DNA of 64,000 nucleotides from Candidatus Scalindua sp. (GTDB lineage: Bacteria; Planctomycetota; Brocadiia; Brocadiales; Scalinduaceae), in the NCBI GenBank assembly GCA_031316155.1, contig JALDRB010000009.1:1-64000 (forward strand), read 5' to 3'. This document shows positions 38,159-47,430 of the stretch, one piece after another (position 1 is the first letter of the stretch; every line of letters begins with the position of its first letter). A program made the position numbers and the translations under genes. Below the pieces are notes generated by a model that did no database searches, was not told the origin of the DNA, and saw nothing but the letters and a program-made list of their open reading frames with translations.

Positions 38159-39508
38159 ATGTTTTCGAGGATTTTAATTGCAAACAGGGGTGAGATTGCT
38201 CTGCGAATAATCCGGGCGTGCAAGGAATTAGGTATTGAAACCGTTGCCATATGCTCTAAGGCTGATGAAAATGCCCTCTATTTACAATATGCAGATGCTC
38301 ACGTTTGTGTTGGTCCAGCAGAGCCATTGGAGAGCTATTTGAATATACCGAGCATCATCAGTGCTGCAGAAATTACTGATATCGAGGCTATTCACCCGGG
38401 ATATGGTTTTCTTTCTGAGGATAGCCATTTTGCGGAAGTTTGTGAATCGTCTAATATCGTCTTTATTGGGCCGCCTTCAGAAGTTATGATAAAAATGGGT
38501 GATAAGACACAAGCGAGAAAAATAGCAAGTGAAAATAAAATCCCTATTATCCCGGGGAGCGAGTCAGCATTAAAGAGCCAGCAACACGCATTGGATGTTG
38601 CGCACGAGTTGGGGTACCCTGTTTTGATTAAGGCCTCATTTGGTGGCGGCGGCAGAGGCATGAGGGTGGCTCACAATGATATAAGCCTGGTAAATTCGTT
38701 TGCTATTGCTAAGCGTGAGGCAGAGGTTGCGTTTAAGGACTCTTCTATTTATATGGAGAAGTATGTTGAACATTCACGGCATATTGAAGTACAGATCGTT
38801 GCAGATAATTATGGAAATACGGTGCATCTTGGTGAAAGGGATTGTTCCATACAGAGAAGGCATCAAAAATTATTGGAAGAGGCTCCATCTCCCAATATTT
38901 CAAATCAATTGCGTGAAGAGATCTGTAAAGCGGCCATAAAAATAGCGAAAGCGGTCAAATATGCAAGTGTGGGTACTGTTGAATTTTTAGTAGATAAGAA
39001 TGGGAAATTCTATTTTATTGAAATGAATACACGGCTTCAGGTTGAGCACCCCGTTACAGAGATGGTAACGGGAATTGATTTGGTAAAAGAGCAGTTAAGG
39101 ATTGCCTGTGGTGAAAGGCTGGGTTTACGTCAGAAGAATGTGAAAAGGGAAGGTGTTTCCATTGAGTGTAGGATTAATGCGGAAGATCCAGATAACGATT
39201 TTCGGCCATCTATTGGCAAGATTACAATGTGCAACCCTCCAGGAGGGAAGGGGGTAAGGTTGGATTCACACATATATTCAGGTTATGTGATTCCGCCCTA
39301 TTACGATTCACTGTTGGGGAAATTAATTGTGCATCAAAAAACGAGAGAAGAAGCGATAGCCTGCATGAGAAGGGCTTTGGGTGAATACAGAATAGAAGGG
39401 GTAAAAACAACGATTCCTCTTCATATGAATATTGTCACAGATTCACGTTTTATCAGTGGCGGTGTTGACACGCTTTTTGTTGAAAAACTCTTAAACGAAA
39501 AGGAGTGA
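38159..39508 (+). CDS. accC: Biotin carboxylase subunit of acetyl-CoA carboxylase
   Basis: 449 residues. It carboxylates the biotin of AccB using ATP and bicarbonate. Start [20 protein letters not shown] is the family N-terminus; the ATP-grasp domain has [13 protein letters not shown] (glycine-rich loop), [31 protein letters not shown] and [20 protein letters not shown] with the metal and catalytic residues (E, N, R). The C-terminal lid follows. An in-frame ATG at 38147 lies too close to aggag, while the one at 38159 gives the standard start; spacing to a ribosome binding site is not ideal for either. Confidence 0.95.
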   Translation: MFSRILIANRGEIALRIIRACKELGIETVAICSKADENALYLQYADAHVCVGPAEPLESYLNIPSIISAAEITDIEAIHPGYGFLSEDSHFAEVCESSNIVFIGPPSEVMIKMGDKTQARKIASENKIPIIPGSESALKSQQHALDVAHELGYPVLIKASFGGGGRGMRVAHNDISLVNSFAIAKREAEVAFKDSSIYMEKYVEHSRHIEVQIVADNYGNTVHLGERDCSIQRRHQKLLEEAPSPNISNQLREEICKAAIKIAKAVKYASVGTVEFLVDKNGKFYFIEMNTRLQVEHPVTEMVTGIDLVKEQLRIACGERLGLRQKNVKREGVSIECRINAEDPDNDFRPSIGKITMCNPPGGKGVRLDSHIYSGYVIPPYYDSLLGKLIVHQKTREEAIACMRRALGEYRIEGVKTTIPLHMNIVTDSRFISGGVDTLFVEKLLNEKE

Positions 39509-39812
39509 AAGAGAAAGATCCTTCCTCGGTTTCAGCCAATATACGCTTAATTTTTTCTTGACATGATATTTTGCTCTTGATAAAATTCTCTCGTGTTTGA
39601 GGTGCTGTTTCTTTAAGCTGATTTCCTGTTCACGGCCGCGATTATGGGGGGCACGGATAAGTGTTTCTGTAGCGGGAAGTTATGTAAGATTCAGAGTTCC
39701 ATATTCATAAGGAAGTTTGTTGGATATGGGTGGAAAATCAATTAGTTTAAGCTGTTTTTTTTATAAGAAATTTCTATTGAGATAAAAATAGGAGAAAGGA
39801 GTCAGGGGGAAC
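39509..39812 (+). other. 304-base leader of the multiheme cytochrome gene
   Basis: Holds the promoter at 39558-39586 and a leader of about 220 bases ending in aggagaaaggag before the ATG at 39813. No gene seen. Confidence 0.5.
39558..39586 (+). promoter_or_regulatory. Sigma-70 promoter for the multiheme cytochrome gene
   Basis: TTGACA at 39558-39563 and TAAAAT at 39581-39586, spacer 17, in the intergenic region before the cytochrome gene at 39813. Confidence 0.65.
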
Positions 39813-40547
39813 ATGTTCAGAATGTTAACAGGTTTTATAGCTGTCGTGATTGTTTCATCGGTTTTTGCCTTTCAGGGTGCCGAGAGTTTTGGAGCCGATA
39901 AGCAGAAATACGCTTATATGGGGAATGCCGGTTGTAAATGCCATTTGTCTAAGGGGTGTTTTGAAGGTGAAGAGTATAAAGCAAGATTGCATTCAAAAAC
40001 CTTTAATAAGAGATTGACAACCGATGAGGATAAAAAGAATCCTGAGTGTTTGAGGTGTCATGCTACTGCTTTTGATATGAAGATTAAGAAAGGGAAATCA
40101 AAGTTTGGCAATTTCCTGGAAGATGTTACCTGTGAAGCGTGTCACGGGCCCGGAGAGGAATATGTCAAGGTGAAGAAGAACTATAAGAATAAGGGTAAAG
40201 ATGCGTTTAAAAAGCTCTTAAAAGAAGATCCGATGATGGCGAGGAAGGAGCAGTTTGATGCTGGTCTGGTGGTAGCAGGTATCAATAAGTATGATACGAT
40301 TAAGGAGCAGTGTATGGAGTGTCATTGGGAGGATGCCAATGATAAAGATAAATGTCCTAAAGCTGGTAATGACGAGAAGACAGGCAAGCCAATTGTCATG
40401 GATTTTAATAAATATTTCAAGCTTGATGATCACAGGGACCATGATGCAATAGACGATGTGCTTCCGAAAGTTGATCCGAAGAAATGGGCGGGTTACGTTG
40501 AGAAGGACCCGCTTTTTAAGACGAAACCAAGCAATGCTAAGCATTAG
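39813..40547 (+). CDS. Secreted multiheme c-type cytochrome (cytochrome c554-like)
   Basis: 244 residues with a signal peptide (MLTGFIAVVIVSSVFAF then cleavage near GAES). Three canonical heme c sites are visible: CLRCH, CEACH (in TCEACHGPGEEY) and CMECH. A fourth site near the N-terminus is altered to CKCH, with one residue between the cysteines, in NAGCKCHLSKGC. The order and spacing resemble cytochrome c554-type proteins of nitrogen metabolism. It should act outside the cytoplasm, in anammox bacteria probably in the anammoxosome. Together with the next two genes it could carry electrons from quinol toward hydrazine synthase; kuste2854 of Kuenenia, a triheme electron carrier for HZS, is the nearest idea, but orthology is not proven. 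Confidence 0.8.
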   Translation: MFRMLTGFIAVVIVSSVFAFQGAESFGADKQKYAYMGNAGCKCHLSKGCFEGEEYKARLHSKTFNKRLTTDEDKKNPECLRCHATAFDMKIKKGKSKFGNFLEDVTCEACHGPGEEYVKVKKNYKNKGKDAFKKLLKEDPMMARKEQFDAGLVVAGINKYDTIKEQCMECHWEDANDKDKCPKAGNDEKTGKPIVMDFNKYFKLDDHRDHDAIDDVLPKVDPKKWAGYVEKDPLFKTKPSNAKH

Positions 40548-40879
40548 TAGTTTGGGATATTCTGTAATATTTGGTGGTAAGTTTGGCGCTTACCATATTT
40601 CTGGTTGCTAAGTTGTAGTTATGTAGGGGGGGGTTGTTATTCGGGTGGTGGAAAGTTTACCGTGAGCTGTCTGCCACCCTTAAAATACCTTTGTGGTTTT
40701 CTTGTAAGTTGTCTCTACTTTGTCATTATGTGTAACATTTGGACATGTCCGGCAAACAGGGGCTTGATTCGTAGTGTTGAAGGAATTTCTATGATTTGGT
40801 GGCCATTTGTCGTGTGAAAATTATGCCCATAAGAATTACTATGTACACCTTTTTTTTAGCAAAAGGAGGGAATTAAAAA
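40548..40879 (+). other. 332-base gap between the two cytochrome genes
   Basis: No gene supported. The G-rich stretch gtaggggggggttgtt near 40622-40636 stands out; the end carries aaaaggaggg, the ribosome binding site of the next gene. No clear promoter or terminator. Confidence 0.4.
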
Positions 40880-41878
40880 GTGGCATCCATTTTATACACT
40901 CTTGGAGCTGTCAATAGTAAAATTAGCAGATTTCTTTTTGTTGCATGCCTTGTTGTCCTCTTTTTCGCGGCTTCTATAAATTACCTCTATTCTCAAGAAA
41001 ATGGCGATTGCTTGGAATGCCATACTGATCCATCAAAGGTTGATGTGAAGGTAAGGGTTGACCACGTCACAGGTGAGGTTGAAATTGTGTCCATGTTGGT
41101 TGACGAAGACGCCTTTCATTCTTCTGCTCACGGTGGGGAAGATTTTTACTGCATTGATTGTCATGCTGATCTTGAAGAGTCTGAGGGGGAGCACAATCCT
41201 AATCTGCAACCGGTCGATTGTATAACCTTTTGTAATGACGACCCGGGTGCTGAATTTCTTGAGGGTAGCCATGTGAAGTTGATGAAAGAAAACGATGTTC
41301 AGCCGCCGACATGCAAGTACTGTCATGCCGGTGTCAAATCAAAGCGTGATGTTCCCAAAGCTGATGATCTCTATCACAGGAAAGATACAATTGATAAGTG
41401 TGGTGGGTGTCATGAGGAATTTTATTATTCATACCGTAACAATCTCCATGGTCAGGTTACGGCATTAGGGCATGTTGATACTGACATAGCGACCTGTGTT
41501 GATTGCCATGGTCAGCATACTATCTTGAATTCATCCGATTCTGAATCGACCCTGGGTGCAGATAATGTTATTGAGACCTGTAGTGTTTGTCATCCCGGTG
41601 CAAATGATAACTTTGTAAAACATGTAGCACATCCAAAATACAAAAATATTGCATATTACAAGTCTGTTTTTGGCGCTGTAAAAGATATTCGTAAAGATCC
41701 GGAGCGGATTTCCGGGATAGTGAAGAGTCCGCAGATGATTATTACGATACTGTTTGTGGTATATGTGGGTATATTGGTTATGACGTTTTCCGGGTTTGGT
41801 ATGCATTCAGTTCTTACTTGGTTGAGTACAATACTGGATGAGCGTAAGGGAAAGGAATCAAAACATGACAAACGATAA
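40880..41878 (+). CDS. Membrane-anchored multiheme c-type cytochrome
   Basis: 332 residues: an N-terminal hydrophobic signal (FLFVACLVVLFFAASINYLY), a heme domain and a C-terminal transmembrane helix (MIITILFVVYVGILVMTF). Six CXXCH sites are visible: CLECH, CIDCH, CKYCH, CGGCH, CVDCH and CSVCH. Between the second and third is CITFCN, which looks like a lost site (His replaced by Asn and an extra residue). Such proteins pair with membrane cytochrome b to link the quinone pool and soluble c cytochromes; here the cytochrome b gene overlaps its 3' end by 14 bases. Start is GTG at 40880 with a strong aggaggg. Confidence 0.85.
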   Translation: MASILYTLGAVNSKISRFLFVACLVVLFFAASINYLYSQENGDCLECHTDPSKVDVKVRVDHVTGEVEIVSMLVDEDAFHSSAHGGEDFYCIDCHADLEESEGEHNPNLQPVDCITFCNDDPGAEFLEGSHVKLMKENDVQPPTCKYCHAGVKSKRDVPKADDLYHRKDTIDKCGGCHEEFYYSYRNNLHGQVTALGHVDTDIATCVDCHGQHTILNSSDSESTLGADNVIETCSVCHPGANDNFVKHVAHPKYKNIAYYKSVFGAVKDIRKDPERISGIVKSPQMIITILFVVYVGILVMTFSGFGMHSVLTWLSTILDERKGKESKHDKR

Positions 41879-42722
41879 TCATTTTTTAAGATTTAGCCTG
41901 TTTCACAGGTTCAGCCATTTTCTCGTTATCATTAGTTTTTTTGGTTTGGTGTTGACAGGGATGCCATTGGTTTTTAAGGATTATGGATGGGCTCACTGGC
42001 TCTATGGTGTTATGGGTGGTTATCCTACGGCTGGTAATATTCACAGGATTTGTGCGCTCATCACCTTTTTTGCGGCCTTTCTGCATTTTGCTTTCCTTTC
42101 AGTTCAGACCTTGGTAAAAAAAGACAGGGGTATCTTCTGGGGGCCGGACTCCCTTTTGATACAACCGAAAGATTTGCTAAATATATTAGGCGATGTATTG
42201 TGGTTTTTCCGGTTGGGAAGCCGGCCAAAGTATGACAGGTGGATATACTGGGAGAAGATGGAGTATCTGTCGCTCATGTGGGGGACATTTGTCATGGCTT
42301 CAACTGGATTTGTTCTCTGGTTTCCTGTTCAGGCTACGAGCTTGGTTCCTGCTAAATTGGCAGCTATAATCGATTTACCGAGCCTGGCACTGGTGGCTCA
42401 TCGATATGAAGCTCTCCTGGCTGCAGGCTTTATTTTTACCATTCATTTCTTTCATACGCATCTGCTTCCGGAAAATATACCAATGGATGAGGCTATGTTT
42501 ACGGGGAGGATTTCCGAGGAGCATATGTCACACGAAAGAGGTGTATATTATGAAAGGTTAAAAGAGAGCGGTGATTTGGAGTCTCTTAAAGTTCGGCCAG
42601 CTGGGTGTGGCGGAAGTCTTTTTTCTAAAATATTAGGTATACCGTTTCTTGTGATTGGTTTACTGATGGTTGGCTTTATGCTTTCTTCATTGATTATCTC
42701 TCTAGTTGATATGTGTTGCTAG
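41865..42722 (+). CDS. Di-heme membrane cytochrome b (quinol-linked partner)
   Basis: 285 residues with four predicted transmembrane helices. Likely heme b ligand histidines occur in FHRFSHFLVIISFFG, NIHRICALITFFAAFLHF and HRYEALLAAGFIFTIHFFHTH. This is the cytochrome b561/formate-dehydrogenase-gamma type fold. With the multiheme protein upstream it would form a membrane complex exchanging electrons with quinones, as proposed for kuste2855 of Kuenenia next to the HZS genes. The ATG at 41865 has aagga upstream and overlaps the previous gene (translational coupling); an in-frame ATG at 41838 is less likely. Confidence 0.85.
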   Translation: MTNDNHFLRFSLFHRFSHFLVIISFFGLVLTGMPLVFKDYGWAHWLYGVMGGYPTAGNIHRICALITFFAAFLHFAFLSVQTLVKKDRGIFWGPDSLLIQPKDLLNILGDVLWFFRLGSRPKYDRWIYWEKMEYLSLMWGTFVMASTGFVLWFPVQATSLVPAKLAAIIDLPSLALVAHRYEALLAAGFIFTIHFFHTHLLPENIPMDEAMFTGRISEEHMSHERGVYYERLKESGDLESLKVRPAGCGGSLFSKILGIPFLVIGLLMVGFMLSSLIISLVDMCC

Positions 42723-42795
42723 TGTTTTTTCAATTGGCCGAATACTCATACTGGTAAAGTTTTTTTATGCCGTAGCGTAGGAGTTGGGTGGATTA

Positions 42796-44187
42796 ATGAA
42801 GAGTAGGGTTTTGATTGCTGACGATGAAGAGAGAATAATACAGAATGTTGAGCTAATTTTTGAGGAGATTGAAGAGGTAGAGTTGGTGAAGGCGCATGAT
42901 ATCTCTTCGATTGTTGATTATATTGATTGTGAGAGGGTTCATTTGATTATTACCGATCTTAGAGTTCCTAAGATGGGAAGGCTTGAGTTTTTAAAGTATA
43001 TTAAGTCGAAAGATTCTGAGTTGCCGATTATTGTGATTACCGGAGATGGGTCCGTTGAGACAGCTGTAGAAGCCATGAAAGGGGGGGCATTTGATTATAT
43101 TGCAAAACCCTTTGAAGGTGATGCTTTGGCTTTGGCGGTAAAAAAGGCTATTAAAATGAGGTCGCTCACAATTGAAAACAGGTATTTGCGGAATGAGTTA
43201 GAGTCACATTATAATTTTGGAAGCATTATCAGTAATTCACCAAAAATGCTGGAAGTTCTTTTGTTGGCTGGTGATGTATCAAGAACTGATTGTACCGTAT
43301 CGATTTTTGGTGAAAGTGGTACCGGGAAAGAGCTTGTTGCAAGAGCTATTCATTTTAATAGTTTGAGAAAGAGCGGTCCGCTTATTACGATAAATTGTGC
43401 CGCATTACCAGAGAACTTGTTGGAAAGTGAGCTTTTTGGGTATGAAAAAGGGGCGTTTACTGGTGCCGAAAGGAGCAAAAAAGGTCGTTTTGAATTAGCC
43501 AATGGCGGTACACTGTTTCTCGATGAGATATCTGAGATGAATCCCGTTATTCAGGCTAAGGTTTTAAGGGTTGTTGAAGAGAGAGAGCTCGAAAGGCTTG
43601 GTGGCTCCGATACGGTAAAAGTTGATGTACGAATTATTTGTGCTAGTAACAAGGATCTGAGTGAGCTCGTAAAGAAAGGTGAATTTAGAGAAGATCTTTT
43701 CTACCGCATAAACGTGTTTCCAATTCAAATTCCACCACTTAGGGAGAGGCCAGAGGATATATTGCCACTGGTTTACTCCTTCGTTGAACGTTACTCAGTT
43801 AAAATGGGAAAGGTGCCAATGAAAATTTCAAAAAATGTTGAGAGGTTGTTTTTGTCGAATTTCTGGGGTGGAAATATCAGGGAGTTAAAAAACTGTATTG
43901 AGAGAGCTGTGATTTTATGTAAAGGAGATATGATATCGGAGGAGCATCTGCCCTTGAATTTAGTTAAATCCATTTCAGGGAATGGCAAGGTGGGAGGTAA
44001 GGAGAAAAAGGGGAGAATGTTAGATATTGAGATACCTCCGGAAGGTATATGCCTTGAGGAGGTTGAAAAGCAAATTGTTTTACAAGCCCTGAAAAAAAGT
44101 AATAATAACAAGACAAAAGCCGCTAAACTGTTGGGGCTTACGAGAGGGACTTTGCGGTACAGATTGGAAAAATACAGTAGCAATTAA
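42796..44187 (+). CDS. Sigma-54-dependent response regulator (NtrC family)
   Basis: 463 residues in three domains. Receiver (1-120): acidic pair Asp9-Asp10, phospho-acceptor Asp54 in LIITDLRVP, and Lys in YIAKPFE. AAA+ sigma-54 interaction domain (about 135-370): Walker A GESGTGKEL, the GAFTGA loop, FLDEISEMN, and RINVFPIQIPPLRERPEDI. C-terminal Fis-type helix-turn-helix (NNNKTKAAKLLGLTRGTLRYRL). It should activate -24/-12 promoters when phosphorylated. No sensor kinase is in the window. A matching promoter lies about 190 bases downstream, before the hydrazine synthase genes, so these are the probable target. The ATG at 42796 fits the family start. Confidence 0.95.
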   Translation: MKSRVLIADDEERIIQNVELIFEEIEEVELVKAHDISSIVDYIDCERVHLIITDLRVPKMGRLEFLKYIKSKDSELPIIVITGDGSVETAVEAMKGGAFDYIAKPFEGDALALAVKKAIKMRSLTIENRYLRNELESHYNFGSIISNSPKMLEVLLLAGDVSRTDCTVSIFGESGTGKELVARAIHFNSLRKSGPLITINCAALPENLLESELFGYEKGAFTGAERSKKGRFELANGGTLFLDEISEMNPVIQAKVLRVVEERELERLGGSDTVKVDVRIICASNKDLSELVKKGEFREDLFYRINVFPIQIPPLRERPEDILPLVYSFVERYSVKMGKVPMKISKNVERLFLSNFWGGNIRELKNCIERAVILCKGDMISEEHLPLNLVKSISGNGKVGGKEKKGRMLDIEIPPEGICLEEVEKQIVLQALKKSNNNKTKAAKLLGLTRGTLRYRLEKYSSN

Positions 44188-44373
44188 TGAATAAAAGTAT
44201 TGACAATTTTAATGGCTTTTGGTAAGTATCAGTTATGTTGTTGGCGGATTGTTTTGTGTGGAGGCTTATTTGCGCCAGTAAGAGGTTTGCATCAGTCAAG
44301 AATGCGTTTTGGTGACTTATATAAATGCCAGACTTTAACTAACATACGAAGAAGAATGGTTAGTTTTTAATGT

Positions 44374-44390
44374 TTGGCATACGATATGCG
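44374..44390 (+). promoter_or_regulatory. Sigma-54 (-24/-12) promoter before the hydrazine synthase genes
   Basis: TTGGCAT-ACGA-TATGCG: the GG at 44376-44377 and GC at 44388-44389 are exactly 10 bases apart, as in the consensus TGGCAC-N5-TTGC. It lies 76 bases before the Cys-rich gene and just downstream of the sigma-54 regulator gene. Confidence 0.65.
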
Positions 44391-44465
44391 CTTCTCCATT
44401 GATAAGAAAGAATTTAAATTTTGTTTTACTTTGAAGGAAATTTTATTATTGAAGGGAGGTGAAAA

Positions 44466-45062
44466 GTGGTTAAGTTTAAAAAAGATTTAGTTGGGTTTAT
44501 TTTGACAATGTTTGCTGTCTTGTTTTTGGTGTCTTTAACTATAGGACAACATAACAAGGTGTACGCTGGGGATGAGGGTGGTCCATGCCCGAAAAAAAAG
44601 ATACAGTTACATTTTTGGTGTCCGATCTGTAAAGAGATAAACGAATTTAAGGACTGTAAAAACATCAACTATATCTGGGATTTCAAGAAATATGAATCCG
44701 GCTCTGAAGAGTACGATGAAGCAAAAAAGCACCAGGATTTACCTGAAGCCTGGGGATGTGAGAGGATTAAATTTAGTTGTATTGAGAAGGAGTGTGAGGC
44801 ATATGAAAAATGCATGGCACATCCTGGTGGATGCGATGTCTGCATGGGCGATATTGCTAGTAAGAAAATCTGGTCCAAGATAGACTTTAAATGTACCGGA
44901 TGTGGAAAGGTTTTTGATCATCCAGGGAAAGGCCATACGCTCGATGAAAAAGTCGAGTATATTCCTACGTTGAAGACCCCCGGTGATTGTGAAGAGTGCG
45001 GTAAACCGCTTGAGACTGTTTGTCAGAAGTCCGGTGAATGTCCTCATATTCCGGATTTCTAA
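44466..45062 (+). CDS. Secreted cysteine-rich protein next to hydrazine synthase
   Basis: 198 residues. An N-terminal signal peptide (FILTMFAVLFLVSLTIG, likely cleaved after KVYA) is followed by a polar domain with about 17 cysteines. Four CXXC pairs occur: CPIC, CDVC, CTGC and CEEC, none followed by His, so they are not heme c sites. The pattern suggests zinc ribbons, other metal sites or disulfides. I recognise no family. It starts right after the sigma-54 promoter and 36 bases before hzsB, so it is probably co-expressed with HZS and acts in the same compartment; a maturation or assembly role is an inference. Start GTG with gggaggtg upstream. Confidence 0.75.
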   Translation: MVKFKKDLVGFILTMFAVLFLVSLTIGQHNKVYAGDEGGPCPKKKIQLHFWCPICKEINEFKDCKNINYIWDFKKYESGSEEYDEAKKHQDLPEAWGCERIKFSCIEKECEAYEKCMAHPGGCDVCMGDIASKKIWSKIDFKCTGCGKVFDHPGKGHTLDEKVEYIPTLKTPGDCEECGKPLETVCQKSGECPHIPDF

Positions 45063-45098
45063 ATTTAATTGGTTTCGTTAACTTTTAGGAGGTGAAGA

Positions 45099-46224
45099 AT
45101 GAAAAAAGGTTTGTTGTGGAGTATCCTCGGAGCCGGTATGTCGGTTTGGCGTTAGTGCAGAGTGCTGGTGCCGGTTTTATACAGGTACGAGGGTGAGAAC
45201 TGAGCATCCTTCTCCGTTTCACGTGTCTGTTTCTGCTGATGGCAGTATGTTGTTTCTTGCCAATCAGTCAGGTCACAGCGTGACTTTTGTTGATACTCGA
45301 TCAAGAAAAGTTGTCGGTGAAGTACCGGTTCAGGTGCAGCCTGAGGCTACTGTAAGCACCAGGGACGGCAGGACACTGTATGTTTGTAACGCTGAGAGTG
45401 ACAGTGTTTCTGTGATTGATATTGGTAATAAGGCAGTTATCAAGACCATCAAGGTAGGAGACTGGCCATGTAGTAAACTGTCGAATGACGGTTCTAAAGC
45501 ATATGTGTGCTGTTCAGGCAGTATGTGGAACACCGTTGACATCATAGATACAGCCATGAATAACAAGATCAGGAGATAAGGACATCTGATTATGGTCCAA
45601 GGGATATAGCGATTTCTCTGACGGGAAGACAGCTGCTGTTGTCCTTGATACAACGGGTAAGATCAATAGATGTGTTGATTTTGTAGACCTTGCATCGGGA
45701 AGGTTAAGGGACAAGGGTTATTCACGGTAGCGCTAATTTCAGGGGTGTCAGTATACGCCTGATGGTCAGTATGTTCTCTTCACCATGGAGCAGCCGAAGA
45801 ACTGGTTGCCGGTTTGTGAGGCAGAGAATGCTCAGATATTCTCGAACAACGTTGCTATGGTAGAGACGAAACCAGGTGGAAAGGTAGCGCAATTCCCGTT
45901 GGATGAGCATAACAATTACGATGGGAATCCTTATGGTATAGCAATCTGCCCTGAAGGTAAATATGTGTACATCGGTGTGAGAGGTATGCACAGGGGTTAC
46001 GATTCTTGACCTGGCAGAAGATGACACAGATTATTCAGGCGAGCTCACAGGAGGAAGCTGGATGATATGAAGATGATCTGACGGTTATGATAGATTATCT
46101 GGTTAAGAGGGTAAATGTAGGCCTCGGGCCAAGCTCAGTTGCGCTGTCACCTGATGGCAAGATTTGCTATGCAGCAAATTATTTTTCAAATAACGTATCT
46201 GTGATCAGGACTCCGCTTGATTGA
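45099..46224 (+). pseudogene. hzsB: Hydrazine synthase beta subunit, interrupted by several frame breaks
   Basis: HZS makes hydrazine from NO and ammonium; the beta subunit is a heme-free seven-bladed propeller. The ATG has aggaggtg upstream and a signal-like MKKGLLWSILGAG; the frame then breaks near 45143 and again near 45190. The longest intact part (45193-45579) has propeller repeats such as SVSADGSMLFLANQSGHSV, TLYVCNAESDSVSVIDIGN and KAYVCCSGSM. After further breaks come DYGPRDIAIS, YTPDGQYVLFTMEQPKN, GIAICPEGKYVYIGVRGMH and, at the end, SSVALSPDGKICYAANYF. At least six indels are needed. The peptides match my memory of anammox HzsB, so the identity is firm; whether the breaks are real is open. 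Confidence 0.85.
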
Positions 46225-46293
46225 TTTTGAGTGGAATGAGTAGTGAGGAATTGGGTGTGTTTATTCATATTAATGGTTTTTAGGAGGTAGGTA

Positions 46294-47313
46294 ATGAAGA
46301 AGATGTTTGTGTTGAGCTTAATTGCTACCCTGTCCCTTTTCTGTCTGACAGCAGCGGTAAACGTTGCCGATGCAGGAGAGGCTCAAGTTATAGCGACCAT
46401 ACAGACAGGACCGGAATGGGAGCCGGCTCGAGAGAGGTGAGCCGTTGACTGTACCAGAGGTACATTACAGGGTTAAGCATTCACCTTACAAAGAGTGAGT
46501 TGGTAAGGTATGGGCAGTTTCAGTTTAATGAAGATTCGTGGACGCTGCAGGGAGAGTACTCATGCGCCAGCTGCCATTATGAAAGGGCAGACAACCGGTT
46601 TGATCTGGGACCTTGGCGATGAAGGCTGGGGTAGCTGGAAGAATGCAGTATATCCGTGGCGGAAGGTATCTTCCCCGTTCAGGCATGAAGGATTTACGGG
46701 TCATCCTGATGAGATTGTAGGCGCTACATCGTCGATTGACAGGGTATGCGGACGTGACCCTGGATTCGTGTTCAGGAGTAGAGAATTTCTCACCTGAGAG
46801 ATTAGAGGCCCTGATTGCATATATCAGATCTTTAGAGTTTACGGGAAAGCCCATTCAGAAATGAAGATGGTTCTTTGACGGAAGCTCAAAGAGGGGTTGG
46901 AAGATATTCAGCGATCCAAAGGTTGGTTGTGTGGAGTGTCATCCGGGTAATCCTGATAATCCGAGCGTTGTTTAGCGATGCTCAGACACATGATGTCGGA
47001 ACAGGGCGAATCGGAGCAGACGGTTTCAGGACAACACCTGGAGCAGTATTCAACACGAGTGCTCTGGAAGCGGGTGTAGATCCTTATGGTGAGGATTACG
47101 ATGTGCCGATTATCGGACTTGATCTGGTTAGGAGTTTGATACCCCGACATTGAGGGATATCTACGCATCAGGAACCTATTTCCATGATGGCAGCGCTGAA
47201 ACACTGATGAATACGGTTGACAACACGGTGACAACAAAGATATGCACGGTGTTACATCTCATTTGACGAAACAGGAGTTGCAGGACCTTGTTGAGTTTAT
47301 GAAGGCTCTGTAA
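46294..47313 (+). pseudogene. hzsC: Hydrazine synthase gamma subunit (diheme), interrupted by several frame breaks
   Basis: The gamma subunit resembles diheme cytochrome c peroxidase/MauG. It has its own taggaggt site and signal peptide (MFVLSLIATLSLFCL). The frame breaks at about 46437, but pieces continue: LTVPEVHYRVKHSPYKE, YSCASCHYER (first heme), GLIWDLGDEGWGSWKNA, FRHEGFTGHPDEIVGATSS, FSPERLEALI, VGCVECHPGN (second heme), ALFSDAQTHDVGTGR, FNTSALEAGVDPYG and, at the end, LTKQELQDLVEFMKAL. At least six indels are required. Separate start and signal peptide show hzsB and hzsC are not fused here. Consensus error and decay are both possible. Confidence 0.85.
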
Positions 47314-47329
47314 GGTTTTTTTTGCAAGC

Positions 47330-47353
47330 GATAGCCCCCTAAAAGGGGCTATC
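47330..47353 (+). terminator. Hairpin between hzsC and hzsA
   Basis: GATAGCCCC and GGGGCTATC form a perfect 9-base stem with a 6-base loop. There is no T-run after it, so it may stabilise the upstream mRNA end or act as a processing site more than a terminator. Confidence 0.55.
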
Positions 47354-47430
47354 ACTTCATTTATTATGTAAGAAGAGGCAATGTTATTTTGTTTAATTTT
47401 ATATACGTGAGGAAAGGAGAAGCCCAACTT

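Noticed and set aside
45099-47313. hzsB-hzsC fusion as in Scalindua
   Set aside because: hzsB ends with a stop at 46224 in its conserved C-terminal frame. hzsC then has its own ribosome binding site, ATG and signal peptide.
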